A stretch of DNA of 64,000 nucleotides, taken from Cladorhizidae sp. MBARI D1340-BT2 (taxonomy: Eukaryota; Porifera; Demospongiae; Poecilosclerida; Cladorhizidae). Below are positions 22,640 to 34,188 of this stretch, piece after piece. The DNA is taken from assembly GCA_028752905.1 (NCBI GenBank), contig JAQNBH010000015.1, positions 19,200,110-19,264,109 of the forward strand, in the 5' to 3' direction. Position 1 is the first letter of the stretch. Every line of letters starts with the position of its first letter. The position numbers and the translations under genes were made by a program. The notes under the pieces are model-generated. The model was not told the DNA's origin. It searched no databases and saw only the letters and a program-made list of their open reading frames with translations.

Positions 22640-25085
22640 TTATGTACTTCCCACGAAATTCTACCCACGAATGAGTGATAACTGTATCAGTGGATAAAGG
22701 TCCTAGCTTGAAATTTACCCACGAATGAGTGATAAGTGTATCAGTGGATGAAGGTCCTAGCTTGAAATTCTACCCACGAATGAGTGATAACTGTATCATT
22801 GGATGAAGGTCCTAGCTTGAAATTCTGCCCACGAATGAGTGATAACTGTATCAGTGGATGAAGTGTATCAGTGGATGAAGGTCCTTTGAAATTCTACCCA
22901 CGAATGAGCGATAAGTGTATCAGTGGATGAAGGTCCTTTAAAATTCTACCCACGAATGAGTGATAACTGTATCAGTGGATGAAGGTCCTAGCTTGAAATT
23001 CTACCCACGAATGAGTGATAACTGTATCAGTGGATGAAGGTCCTAGCTTGAAATTCTACCGATGAATGAGTGATAAGTGTATCAGTGGATGAAGGTCCTA
23101 GCTTGAAATTCTACCCACGAATGAGTGATAACTGTACCAGTGGATGAAGGTCCTAGCTTGAAATTCTACCCACGAATGAGTGATAAGTGTATCAGTGGAT
23201 GAAGGTCCTAGCTTGAAATTCTACCCACGAATGAGTGATAACTGTATCAGTGGATGAAGGTCCTAGCTTGAAATTCTACCCACGAATGAGTGATAAGTGT
23301 ATCAGTGGATGAAGGTCCTAGCTTGAAATTCTGCCCACGAATGAGTATAATAAGTGTATCAGTGGATGAAGGTCCTAGCTTGAAATTCTACCCACGAATG
23401 AGTGACAACTGTAGAGTGACAACTGTATCAGTGGATGAAGGTCCTAGCTTGAAATTTACCCATGAATGAGTGATAACTGTATCAGTGGATGAAGGTCCTA
23501 GCTTGAAATTCTACCCACGGATGAGTGATAAGTGTATCAGTGGATGAAGGTCCTATCTACCCACGAATGAGTGATAACTGTATCAGTGGATGAAGTGTAT
23601 CACTGGATGAAGGTCCTTTGAAATTCTACCCACGAATGAGTGATAAGTGTATCAGTGGATGAAGGTCCTTTGAAATTCTACCCACGAATGAGTGATAAGT
23701 GTATCAGTGGATGAAGGTCCTAGCTTGAAATTCTACCCAGGAATGAGTGATAAGTGTATCAGTGGATGAAGGTCCTAGCTTGAAATTCTACCTACGAATG
23801 AGTGATAAGTGTATCAGTGGATGAAGGTCCCAGCTTGAAATTCTACCCACGAATGAGTGATAAGTGTATCAGATGAAGGTCCTAGCTTGAAATTCTACCC
23901 ATGAATGATTGATAACTGTATCAGTGGATGAAGGTCCTAGCTTGAAATTCTACCCACGAATGAGTGATAACTGTATCAGTGGATGAAGGTCCTAGGTTGA
24001 AATTCTACGAGTGATAACTGTATCAGTGGATGAAGGTCCTAGCTTGAAATTCTACCCACGAATGAGTGATAAGTGTATCAGTGGATGAAGGTCCTATCTA
24101 CCCACGAATAAGTGATAAGTGTATCAGTGGATGAAGGTCCTAGCTTGAAATTCTACCCACGAATGAGTGATAAGTGTATCAGTGGATGAAGGTCCCAGCT
24201 TGAAATTCTACCCAAGAATGAGTGATAAGTGTATCAGATGAAGGTCCTAGCTTGAAATTCTACCCATGAATGATTGATAACTGTATCAGTGGATGAAGGT
24301 CCTAGCTTGAAATTCTACGAGTGATAACTGTATCAGGTCTCCTAGCTTGAAATTCTACCCACGAATGAGTGATAAGTGTATCAGTGGATGAAGGACCTAG
24401 CTTGAAATTCTACCCACGAATGAGTGATAAGTGTATCAGTGGATGAAGGTCCCAGCTTGAAATTCTACCCACGAATGAGTGATAAGTGTATCAGATGAAG
24501 GTCCTAGCTTGAAATTCTACCCACGAATGAGTGATAACTGTATCAGTGGATGAAGGTCCTAGGTTGAAATTCTACCCACGAATGAGTGATAACTGTACCA
24601 GTGGATGAAGGTCCTAGCTTGAAATTTACCCATGAATGAGTGATAACTGTATCAGTGGATGAAGGTCCTAGCTTGAAATTTACCCATGAATGAGTGATAA
24701 CTGTATCAGTGGATGAAGGTCCTAGCTTGAAATTTACCCATGAATGAGTGATGAATGAGTGATAACTGTATCAGTGGATGAAGGTCCTAGCTTGAAATTC
24801 TACCCACGAATGAGTGATAAGTGTATCAGTGGATGAAGGTCCTAGCTTGAAATTCCACCCACGAATGAGTGATAACTGTATCAGTGGATGAAGGTCCTAC
24901 CTTGAAATTCTACCCACGAATGAGTGATAACTGTATCAGTGGATAAAGGTCCTAGCTTGAAATTCTACCCACAAATGAGTGATAACTGTATCAGTGGATG
25001 AAGGTCCTAGCTTGAAATTCTACCCATGAATGAGTGATAACTGTATCAGTGGATGAAGGTCCTAGCTTGAAATTCTGTCCACAAA
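22640..25085. repeat. 55-bp minisatellite, about 44 units
   Basis: Unit of about 55 bp: cacgaatgagtgataactgt, atcagtggatgaaggtccta, gcttgaaattctacc. Frequent internal deletions produce shorter units. Two main variants differ at gataactg/gataagtg. Longer blocks containing the shortened forms recur, for example atcagatgaaggtcctagct near 23,870, 24,230 and 24,490. It would be intronic to the predicted minus-strand gene. Confidence 0.96.
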
Positions 25086-25309
25086 TGCATGCATGCCCAA
25101 AGCATTGTTCTACCACAAACAAAAATATAAAGAACGTAAAGCCTAGGTAACTATGGTAAACGTGACGTCAAACTTCACTTCCGGCATCTCGAAAAGTTAT
25201 GGCGATCCATTCTAGCGGAGCTGAAGTTATTGACTAGCATTTTCAGCATGATTTCGGCTTCTCCCAAGAGCGACAGCAGTGAAGATGGGGGAGAAAATGT
25301 TATACTTAC

Positions 25310-25440
25310 CTTGGAAGCAACAAAGTCGATTGTGGTGCGGTAACAGCTCTGAGAAGTGCTGTTGCCCGTGATCCAGTATATTAGTCTTTGCCCTACACCA
25401 TCTTGTGAAGCTTTGATGGCAGCGAGGATCAGCTTGCCTT
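25310..25440 (-). CDS. Predicted exon of an unidentified minus-strand gene
   Basis: On the minus strand, an acceptor at ctatctctgaag (or three bases later) is followed by about 43 codons. They include KLILAAIKASQDGVGQRLIY and CYRTTIDFVASK, ending at a strong donor AAG|GTAAGT. It ends in phase 0, matching the exon at 22,369-22,472. The incoming phase does not match the donor phase of the exon at 31,126-31,223, so either an exon is missing between them or they are different genes. No domain recognised. Confidence 0.45.
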
Positions 25441-25576
25441 CTTCAGAGATAGGTTGTGAAGTCAAGCATACATAATTCAAGCATACATAATAGTTATATA
25501 TAAAGCTAGCATACAGCCACAAATCTAGTACTCGATTTTTTTTCCTTTCTGGGAATTTCCCGAGAATATTCCACAG

Positions 25577-25740
25577 ATAGTTTCTCCAGCATATGACTGT
25601 GATGAGTCAGTGGCTCTGGCAACTCTTCCTGCTCATTGTGGACATAGTCGTGGACACAGACAGGCTAGTTCTTCTGGTCCAACAACTACTGGTGGCTCTG
25701 TTGCTGCAACATAATTCTAGTAGTGCAATTGTATAATAAA
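25577..25740 (+). CDS. Possible 3'-terminal exon on the plus strand
   Basis: After the acceptor-like gatagtttctccag an open frame includes YDCDESVALATLPAHCGH and runs to a TAA at about 25,712. An AATAAA follows at about 25,735. The short His/Gly/Ser-rich tail has no recognised family and no upstream exon was found, so this is a weak call that could equally be chance. Confidence 0.2.
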
Positions 25741-26789
25741 TTTATTCTGTTCTTCCCATGTTCTAGACCCCAAGGTTACTCCTGCTGATGATGGGCTCCA
25801 TCGTGGTTGAGGTTGAGCCATTTTTTCTGGTCCATCTACCCTGTTCGTCACACACTTCTCAGCCGCATCTTCAAGGTGAAGATACTCTTGACTGAGCAAG
25901 AATCAACTGTTGGTGACCAATTAGTTGGCCGGATGCTTTTCATTTATATCATGTGATCGTGTCTAATATGTGAAGGGAAAAAAGGACAATTTTTTATCTT
26001 CAATTTTTTTCATGTTTTTTCCTTTCTTTTTTTCCTTTTTGTCTTTCTATATAAGCAACCTTTCTATATAAGCAACCAGCATTCGTCATAATTTCCTTCA
26101 ACTTGTCAAATTTCTCCATGGAACGGTGTCAACTGCTGTTCAGCAGGCCAACACGGCTATATAGATTTTTAAAAATAATAATAATAATAATAATAATTTA
26201 AGCCGATTTTTAATAACCAGGCAGATTATAACGATATTCATATTCAGGTGGTTTGTTTCTGAGCAACCAAAATTCACCACATTGGACTCATAAGCCTGAG
26301 ATTAATGGAAATGTGCTCTGTAGCTAAGCAACAGAAAACTATTCATCAACTCATTAGCTATCATCTGATATATGATTGCTACCTAATATTCCTCATCCCT
26401 CTTGTTGCAATAAAATAATTAATTGGATTTTGTAGAATAGATCCACCTTAAATCTGTCTGGTGGAAAGGTTAACAAATTAGTCAAGAATCTGCTGGCCCC
26501 ACTCAAATTCCTGTTGACAAACTAGTCAAGAATCTGCAGCTGTCAATTCTAATCGTGTTGAGAACATGGCTTTTCCATCACAAAGTTAATTTCACAGAAC
26601 TTTGCCCCCCCCTCCCATCCATAACTCCCAGTGCCTAAACTCTACATTAATAAAAAGCACACACACACATCTTCTGCAAAACTATTTGCCACTTACTATC
26701 CCTTCTGCTTCTGTTACCTATGGTATCAACACAACTGACCCTTCCACTATGCATATAGATGCTTTAACCCTCTGAATGCTGGAGGGTGC
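25741..26789. other. Spacer with no confirmed gene
   Basis: Contains an AAT trinucleotide run near 26,170-26,195 and T-rich stretches near 25,990-26,050. A minus-strand stretch reading QEYLHLEDAAEKCVTNR lies near 25,850-25,900, between cttgctcag and GTAGAT. It could be an exon, but its phase fits neither neighbour. Nothing else was recognised. Confidence 0.4.
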
Positions 26790-27602
26790 ATTTGGTGGGT
26801 TGCTCAGTTGGTAGAGGATCACCTACAGCCTCCTTCAAGACTTGATTGTTCAGTTATTAGAGTCAGCCCCTTGGTAGAGGATCAACTACAGACTCTTTCA
26901 AGACTTGGTTGAGAGTCAGCCCCTTGGTAGAGGATCAACTACAGACTCTTTCAAGACTTGGTTGAGAGTCAGCCCCTTGGTAGAGGATCAACTACAGCCT
27001 CCTTCAAGACTTTTATTAGAGTCAGCCCCTTGGTAGAGGATCAACTACAGACTCTTTCAAGACTTTGTTGAGAGTCAGCCCCTTGGTAGAGGATCAACTA
27101 CAGACTCTTTCAAGACTTGGTTGAGAGTCAGCCCCTTGGTAGAGGATCAACTACAGACTCTTTCAAGACTTGGTTGAGAGTCAGCCCCTTGGTAGAGGAT
27201 CAGCTACAGCCACTTTCAAGACTTGGTTGCTCCGTTATTAGAGTCGGCCCCTTGGTAGAGAATCAACTACAGACTCTTTCAAGACTTGGTTGAGAGTCAG
27301 CCCCTTGGTAGAGGATCAGCTACAGCCACTTTCAAGACTTGGTTGCTCCGTTATTAGAGTCAGCCCCTTGGTAGAGGATCAACTACAGACTCTTTCAAGA
27401 CTTGGTTGAGAGTCAGCCCCTTGGTAGAGGATCAACTACAGACTCTTTCAAGACTTGGTTGAGAGTCAGCCCCTTGGTAGAGGATCAGCTACAGCCACTT
27501 TCAAGACTTGGTTGCTCCGTTATTAGAGTCGGCCCCTTGGTAGAGAATCAACTACAAACTCTTTCAAGACTTGGTTGCTCTGTTTTAGAGTCCGCCCCTT
27601 GG
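26790..27602. repeat. 53-bp minisatellite, about 15 units
   Basis: Unit of about 53 bp: gagtcagccccttggtagag, gatcaactacagactctttc, aagacttggttga. A variant with ctacagccactttcaag and ttgctccgttatta is interspersed, and the pair recurs with a longer period (for example near 27,190, 27,310 and 27,480). Confidence 0.95.
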
Positions 27603-27834
27603 TAGAAGATTAGCTTTTAATCTGCCATTTTTAAATAGGGTTCAAACCAATATAGCTTATGGAACTTAGGCCTCCATATGTAGACATGCAGGTGTCATTT
27701 AATAGATGTGAACTTCTATGAATCAGGCTGATGCAGTGAACATACAAGGTTTTGACACGTGACACCCCATAACACCCTTTACCAGTCGAAATAAAGTACA
27801 CCAATCTTAAAATAAAACAAAAGCAGCTTAAAAC

Positions 27835-30800
27835 ACTGCATGATACACTGTATGATGCACTGTATGATACACTGTATGATACACTGTATGATACACTGTA
27901 TGATACACTGTATGATGCACTATATGATACACTGTATGATGCACTGTATGATGCACTATATGATACACTGCATAATACACTGTATGATGCACTATATGAT
28001 GCACTATATGATGCACTGTATGATACACTGTATGATACACTATATGATACACTATATGATGCACTGTATGATACACTGTATGATACACTATATGATACAC
28101 TATATGATACACTGCATAATACACTGTATGATACACTGTATGATGCACTGTATGATGCACTATATGATACACTGCATAATACACTGTATGATGCACTATA
28201 TGATGCACTGTATGATACACTATATGATACACTGTATGATGCACTGTATGATGCACTATATGATACACTGCATAATACACTGTATGATGCACTATATGAT
28301 GCACTGTATGATACACTATATGATGCACTGTATGATGCACTATATGATACACTGTATGATGCACTGTATGATGCACTATATGATACACTGCATAATACAC
28401 TGTATGATACACTGTATGATGCACTATATGATGCACTGTATGATACACTATATGATACACTGCATAATACACTGTATGATGCACTATATGATACACTATA
28501 TGATGCACTATATGATACACTGTATGATACACTGTATGATACACTATATGATGCACTATATGATACACTGCATAATACACTGTGTGATGCACTATATGAT
28601 GCACTATATGATGCACTGTATGATGCACTATATGATGCACTATATGATACACTGTATGATGCACTGTATGATACACTGCATAATACACTGTGTGATGCAC
28701 TATATGATGCACTATATGATGCACTGTATGATGCACTATATGATGCACTGTATGATGCACTATATGATACACTATATGATACACTGTATGATGCACTGTA
28801 TGATGCACTATATGATGCACTATATGATACACTGTATGATGCACTATATGATGCACTGTATGATGCACTATATGATACACTGTATGATGCACTATATGAT
28901 GCACTATATGATGCACTGTATGATGCACTATATGATACACTGCATAATACACTGTGTGATGCACTATATGATGCACTATATGATGCACTGTATGATGCAC
29001 TATATGATGCACTGTATGATACACTATATGATACACTGTATGATGCACTATATGATACACTATATGATGCACTATATGATGCACTATATGATGCACTATA
29101 TGATACACTGTATGATGCACTATATGATGCACTATATTATGCACTGTATGATACACTATATGATACACTGTATGATACACTGTATGATGCACTATATGAT
29201 ACACTGCATAATACACTGTATGATGCACTATATGATGCACTATATGATGCACTGTATGATACACTGTATGATACACTATATTATGCACTGTATGATACAC
29301 TATATGATACACTGTATGATGCACTATATGATGCACTATATGATGCACTATATGATACACTGTATGATGCACTATATGATGCACTATATTATGCACTGTA
29401 TGATACACTATATGATACACTGTATGATACACTGTATGATGCACTATATGATACACTGCATAATACACTGTATGATGCACTATATGATGCACTGTATGAT
29501 ACACTACATGATACACTGTATGATGCACTATATGATGCACTGTATGATACACTACATGATACACTGTATGATACACTGTATGATGCACTATATGATGCAC
29601 TATATGATACACTGTATGATGCACTATATGATACACTATATGATGCACTATATTATGCACTGTATGATACACTATATGATACACTGTATGATGCACTATA
29701 TGATGCACTATATGATGCACTGTATGATACACTATATGATGCACTATATTATGCACTATATGATGCACTGTATAATACACTGTATGATGCACTATATGAT
29801 GCACTGTATGATACACTATATGATACACTGTATGATACACTGTATGATGCACTGTATGATGCACTGTATGATGCACTGCATAATACACTGTATGATGCAC
29901 TATATGATGCACTATATGATGCACTGTATGATACACTGTATGATACACTGTATAATACACTGTATGATGCACTATATGATACACTACATGATACACTGTA
30001 TGATGCACTATATGATGCACTATATGATACACTGTATGATGCACTATATGATGCACTATATGATGCACTATATGATGCACTGTATGATACACTGTATGAT
30101 ACACTGTATAATACACTGTATGATGCACTATATGATACACTATATGATGCACTATATTATGCACTGTATGATACACTATATGATACACTGTATGATACAC
30201 TGTATGATGCACTATATGATACACTGCATAATACACTGTATGATGCACTATATGATGCACTATATGATGCACTGTATGATACACTATATGATGCACTATA
30301 TTATGCACTATATGATGCACTGTATAATACACTGTATGATGCACTATATGATGCACTGTATGATACACTATATGATACACTGTATGATGCACTGTATGAT
30401 ACACTATATGATACACTGTATGATACACTGTATGATGCACTATATGATACACTATATGATGCACTGTATGATGCACTATATGATGCACTGTATAATACAC
30501 TGCATGATACACTGTATGATGCACTATATGATGCACTGTATAATACACTGCATGATACACTGTATGATGCACTATATGATGCACTGTATAATACACTGTA
30601 TGATGCACTATATGATGCACTATATGATGCACTGTATAATACACTGTATGATACACTGTATGATGCACTGTATGATGCACTGTATAATACACTACATAAT
30701 ACACTGTATGATGCACTATATTATGCACTGTATAATACACTGTATGATGCACTATATGATGCACTGTATGATACACTGTATGATACACTGTATAATACAC

Positions 30801-30950
30801 TGTATGATGCACTATATGATACACTATATGATGCACTATATTATGCACTGTATAATACACTGTATGATACATTGTATGATACACTGTATGATGCACTGTA
30901 TGATACATTGCATAATACACTGCATAATACACTGCATGATACACTGTACA
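27835..30950. repeat. 12-bp satellite, about 259 units
   Basis: A 3.1-kb array of tgatacactgta-like 12-mers. Variation is almost confined to a few positions: gatac/gatgc, ctgta/ctata/ctgca and tgat/taat. Runs of the same variant order recur, so the array has higher-order structure. Because 12 is a multiple of three and stop codons are absent, both strands are open for more than 1,000 codons. These frames consist only of repeated M/I-H-C/Y-M tetrapeptides, or their complement, and are not called as genes. The array lies in the intron after the predicted exon at 31,126-31,223. Confidence 0.97.
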
Positions 30951-31125
30951 TGGTTTAAAAAGGTAAAGGGTCAACTAAATGTTTGTGGTCTACATATGAA
31001 CATTTCCTTTTATTTATTACAACTTTTTAAACCACCCAAGCCTCCCCCTCCCCCCCTCACCCACATAAGCCCTGGCATTTCATTTCGTTCATATGCCTCC
31101 AAAAGCTGATTAGACATACTCTTAC

Positions 31126-31223
31126 TTGTTCAGATAGACTATCACTTGGGGCTGTGCTAGAGAGCTGAAGTCCGTGGGTGTAGATTTCCTCAGTCCTGGA
31201 CAGAGGCTTGTTCAGCATCACGC
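31126..31223 (-). CDS. Predicted exon, unidentified P-loop-containing gene (third of three)
   Basis: On the minus strand, the acceptor cttcctcattgcag is followed by 98 bp ending at donor CAA|GTAAGAG. Its first two bases complete a Gly codon begun by the exon at 33,228-33,301, so the phases fit. It encodes GVMLNKPLSRTEEIYTHGLQ and continues LSSTAPSDSLSEQ. No family recognised. Confidence 0.5.
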
Positions 31224-31370
31224 CTGCAATGAGGAAGAGCTTGCATGATGACACCATAATGGCATTCCACCAGTCATAGTCGTCTCAGAGGTTACAAACC
31301 AAGACCCACTATGGGCAGATACAACTTCCTATGTGTACTTAATGCTAGGCAGTTGCATTTTTTAAACTTT

Positions 31371-32455
31371 TTTTTAACTTGTGGTTACAACTTTAGAGCT
31401 CCGTAGATTCTGCAAACTTCATGGTTATGGACTTGATATATAGCTCAAAAGATAGGTCGCTCTCTTTTGATACTGAAATATGTTTCATAGGATAACTATA
31501 GGTAAGTTACTAGACCCTAAAGTGGAGGGTCCTCAAAAACCTGCATCCCAAAGTTCCCATCCAGAATAACTCCAGATTGCTAAGTGCAAATTGGTACGAG
31601 TGACTAGAGGAAGCCCTAGAGCATTCAATCACCTTTTTCATTAGGCATTAAAATGTTAGTATGTGGTCAAGCGCACTGGTAGAAAATTGATTACGTTGAA
31701 AATCAACGCTCTCAATTTTCCACCCACGCGCTCGACCACGTACTAAAATTTTAATGCTTAATGAAAAAGTGATTGAATGCTCTAGGGCAGGGATTCTCAA
31801 CGGTTCCTCCATCTCGGTTCCTCCATCATTTACCCCCTCAGTCTGATGTATTTCGACATTTACTCCCATACAAAAAATGCATAGCCATCATAAAGGCACA
31901 GAAAAGTAAGAAGATAAGATTTTTTTTAAATTATCTAAGTTTTGCATAAAATATAGTAATATACTTTGATAAAGAAAGAAATTATATAGTCCATTACATA
32001 CATAGTAGTAAAACAATGAAACCAATCACAGACCAAAGGCAATAGTGTGTGACCTCAGGTAACCAACCTGCTTAGAGGTCTATAAGCCTTATATTCCCTT
32101 TTCCTTATTCAATTATCAGGCGGCAATTATTTACCCCATGCCATGTCATTTTTTACCCCCAGGGGGTAAATTTACCCCTGGTTGAGAATCCCTGCTCTAG
32201 GGCTTCCTCTAGACACTCGTACCAATTTTTTGGCACTTAGCAATCTGGAGTTATTCTGGATGGGAACTTTGGGATACAGGTTTTTGAGGTCCCTCCACTT
32301 TAGGGTCTAGTAACTTGCCTATAGTTATCCTATGAAACATATTAGAGAGCACACACAGAGACCTATCTTTTGAGCTATTTATCAAGTCCATACAATGAAG
32401 TTTACAGAATCTAAGGAGCTATAAAGTGGTAACCACAAGTTTGTTTGTTTTATTT
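31371..32455. mobile_element. Foldback element family 2, copy A, with nested MITE
   Basis: Long inverted arms: 31,371-31,690 (aacttgtggttac, gagctccgtagattctg, ataactccagattgctaagt) are mirrored by 31,712-31,787 plus 32,195-32,450 (acttagcaatctggagttat, cctatcttttgagct, ggtaaccacaagtt). The distal arm is interrupted by a 407-bp insertion. Inner arms include aggcattaaaatgttagtatg and its complement ctaaaattttaatgct. No coding capacity. A related copy is at 49,043-49,620. Minus-strand exons at 31,126-31,223 and 33,228-33,301 flank it, so it would be intronic. Confidence 0.85.
31780..32202. mobile_element. MITE (hAT-like) nested in the foldback element
   Basis: The inserted sequence 31,788-32,194 (407 bp) begins cagggattctcaac and ends gttgagaatccctg, a perfect 14-bp terminal inverted repeat. 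It is flanked by identical 8-bp duplications ctctaggg (31,780-31,787 and 32,195-32,202). The 8-bp target duplication and CAGGG/CCCTG termini suit a non-autonomous hAT element. The interior is AT-rich without coding capacity. Confidence 0.93.
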
Positions 32456-33029
32456 AAAAATGGTCTTGTCTCCCCTTAATGCTACACACTAGGAATGATT
32501 TCACTCTCCAAATAGAGTTTGAGAATCCTTATGTCTCCTCTGGTTCACAAACCTATTTGGACTCTTTCATCGGAGAAAGGTTGTTTGAATCCTCTCCCCC
32601 CCCCCACACACATATACACCCCTCTCCTCCATCCTCCCTCCTCTCCCCCCAACCCAGATGTAACCATTGGGCTAGATGGGGTTGAAGTATTGAATGTGTT
32701 ATGGAACTTCATAGGCCATGGAAGACAAGAGAAGGACTAGAAGTGCTCCCTGCAACTCCATCTTCAAGGCAGCAAGAAACTCATTGAGAAACTAAGGACA
32801 ACTGCAGCTAACAATAGGTGAGGTCATACCACTAATTCAAGCCTCAATATTTCGTGAAACACATTGCCTTGGTGATGATACTACACATGTGCACAACGAA
32901 AGAAAGGAACTTTATAACAACAAGAGCAGTGCTTTAAAAAAAATCCAGACACACACCAAATATCCATGGCACCCAAACAATCACAGATTAAGGCCATGCT
33001 GCTGTTGGAATAACCCCACCCCAGAGGCA

Positions 33030-33174
33030 GTAGATACAATGACTTTCTAAATAATCAACTTAAATTTACTCACTCGAGAGTCTTAGCATCTCATTATTCC
33101 TGACGAAGGCTAACCGAAACGTCGAGTGAGTAAATCTAGGTTGATTACCGAGAAAGACATTGTGTCTGTTACTA
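33030..33174. mobile_element. Foldback (hairpin) element, family 1 copy B
   Basis: Arms of about 50 bp: 33,030-33,080 (caatgactttct, atcaacttaaatttactcac) and 33,123-33,174 (gagtgagtaaat, ggttgatta, agaaagacattg). The loop side contains ctgacgaaggctaaccgaaacgtcgag split here as ctgacgaaggcta and accgaaacgtcgag, the counterpart of the centre of copy A at 3,419-3,571. Lies just below the predicted exon at 33,228. Confidence 0.75.
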
Positions 33175-33227
33175 TGACAACTGAGAGTTCGTAGAGAGTA
33201 GCTATAGTGGTGCTGTGACTGACGTAC

Positions 33228-33301
33228 CAGTTACTATTCCTATGGTGACATCTTCAGGCTCCTTTGTACTGTCACAGGCATGCATGAAGTTGGTCTTCCC
33301 A
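33228..33301 (-). CDS. Predicted exon, unidentified P-loop-containing gene (second of three)
   Basis: On the minus strand, between the acceptor cacactctag and donor ACTG|GTACGT there are 74 bp. Only the frame starting one base in is open; it reads GKTNFMHACDSTKEPEDV and continues TIGIVT. It begins with the last base of a Ser codon, matching the two bases left by the upstream exon, and ends with the first base of a Gly codon, matching the downstream exon. The plus strand is also open here, so strand assignment depends on the splice logic. Confidence 0.5.
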
Positions 33302-33685
33302 CTAGAGTGTGAAAATAATAACAATTAGTAGTAGTAGTAGTAGTAGTAGTAGTAATGAAGGATTACTAATACTATAATATGCATGTGTGTGTGTCATGCT
33401 ACTGAGCATGTACAGTGTAACATGTGCAACTATCATTAACTGCAAAATGCCGTAAGTGCGAGGTAAAGTTATATAAGAAGAAAGACAGAGAAATGAAGAA
33501 GGGATGATCAAATGAAAATTGAAGTATTGGAACATCTAACAGGCAGCAGGGAAAGAGAGAGAAGAACAGAGAGAGACAGAGACTAGCGAGAGCAGCAATG
33601 ACAGACAAGGAAAGAAATATCTGCAGAGAGCTGAACAGAGAAAGAGAGACTAGTGAGAACAAGTACAAGTGAAAGTCACTTCTAC

Positions 33686-33787
33686 CTAGGGCCATTTCCC
33701 ACACCGTGCCAGCACTGTGATCCTATAAGGATTAATATGGAGATCCTGGACTGTTGCCTATCCCCACTTTCTGAGTATCCACAAACA
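33686..33787 (-). CDS. Predicted exon, unidentified P-loop-containing gene (first of three)
   Basis: On the minus strand, the strong acceptor tgcatttttttcag leads into 102 bp with only one open frame, including SRISILILIGSQCWHGVGNG and ending P plus AG of a split Ser codon before GTAGAA. Joined to the exon at 33,228-33,301 it gives GNGPSGKT, a Walker A pattern (GxxxxGKT), preceded by a hydrophobic strand, the usual order in P-loop NTPases. The incoming phase requires an exon farther right, beyond the 13.7-kb array. Family and function unknown. Confidence 0.5.
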
Positions 33788-34188
33788 CTGAAAAAAATGC
33801 AGCTAATTCCACAAGTCGGCTATTAATGTGCACTTTCTCACAATAGTAAATATACTCTTATGAAAATAACTTTAATTCTATTTCCTTCAAGTTTCAATTT
33901 CAGTTTGACTGCCACAAAGTCTAGTTACGTTGCTACTCCATTCTCTTGTACATTGCATCACCAGACAAGTTTTACTACAGGGCACTAAAACAGCATTTGC
34001 AGCTGTCAGCTAAATACATGCCTGCAGCTGCAAACCTTCCTTCTGCCAAGCTGTCTGGGTTACTCATTTCTTGACCACAATCATGTTTAGAACAACTTCC
34101 AGAAATTTCACAAAACAGGGTTGGGTCCCAAACGATTTGGATATGCAGGATCTACTGTAAAATGTAAAAAATAAAAAAATAATGTACG
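33788..34188. other. Unique spacer, no gene seen
   Basis: About 400 bp between the predicted minus-strand exon and the 13.7-kb array. Apart from the pyrimidine-rich acceptor at its left edge (minus strand) I see nothing. A TAG trinucleotide run lies nearby at 33,328-33,354. Confidence 0.5.

Noticed and set aside
27828..31109. Open frames of 1,089 and 1,048 codons on opposite strands
   Set aside because: They consist of a 12-bp satellite lacking stop codons; the peptide is a four-residue repeat and both strands are equally open, so coding is not supported.
33302..33704. Minus-strand frames rich in Leu/Ser near 33,302-33,704
   Set aside because: They come from TAG and GA-rich low-complexity sequence; only the short spliced segment at 33,686-33,787 has exon features.
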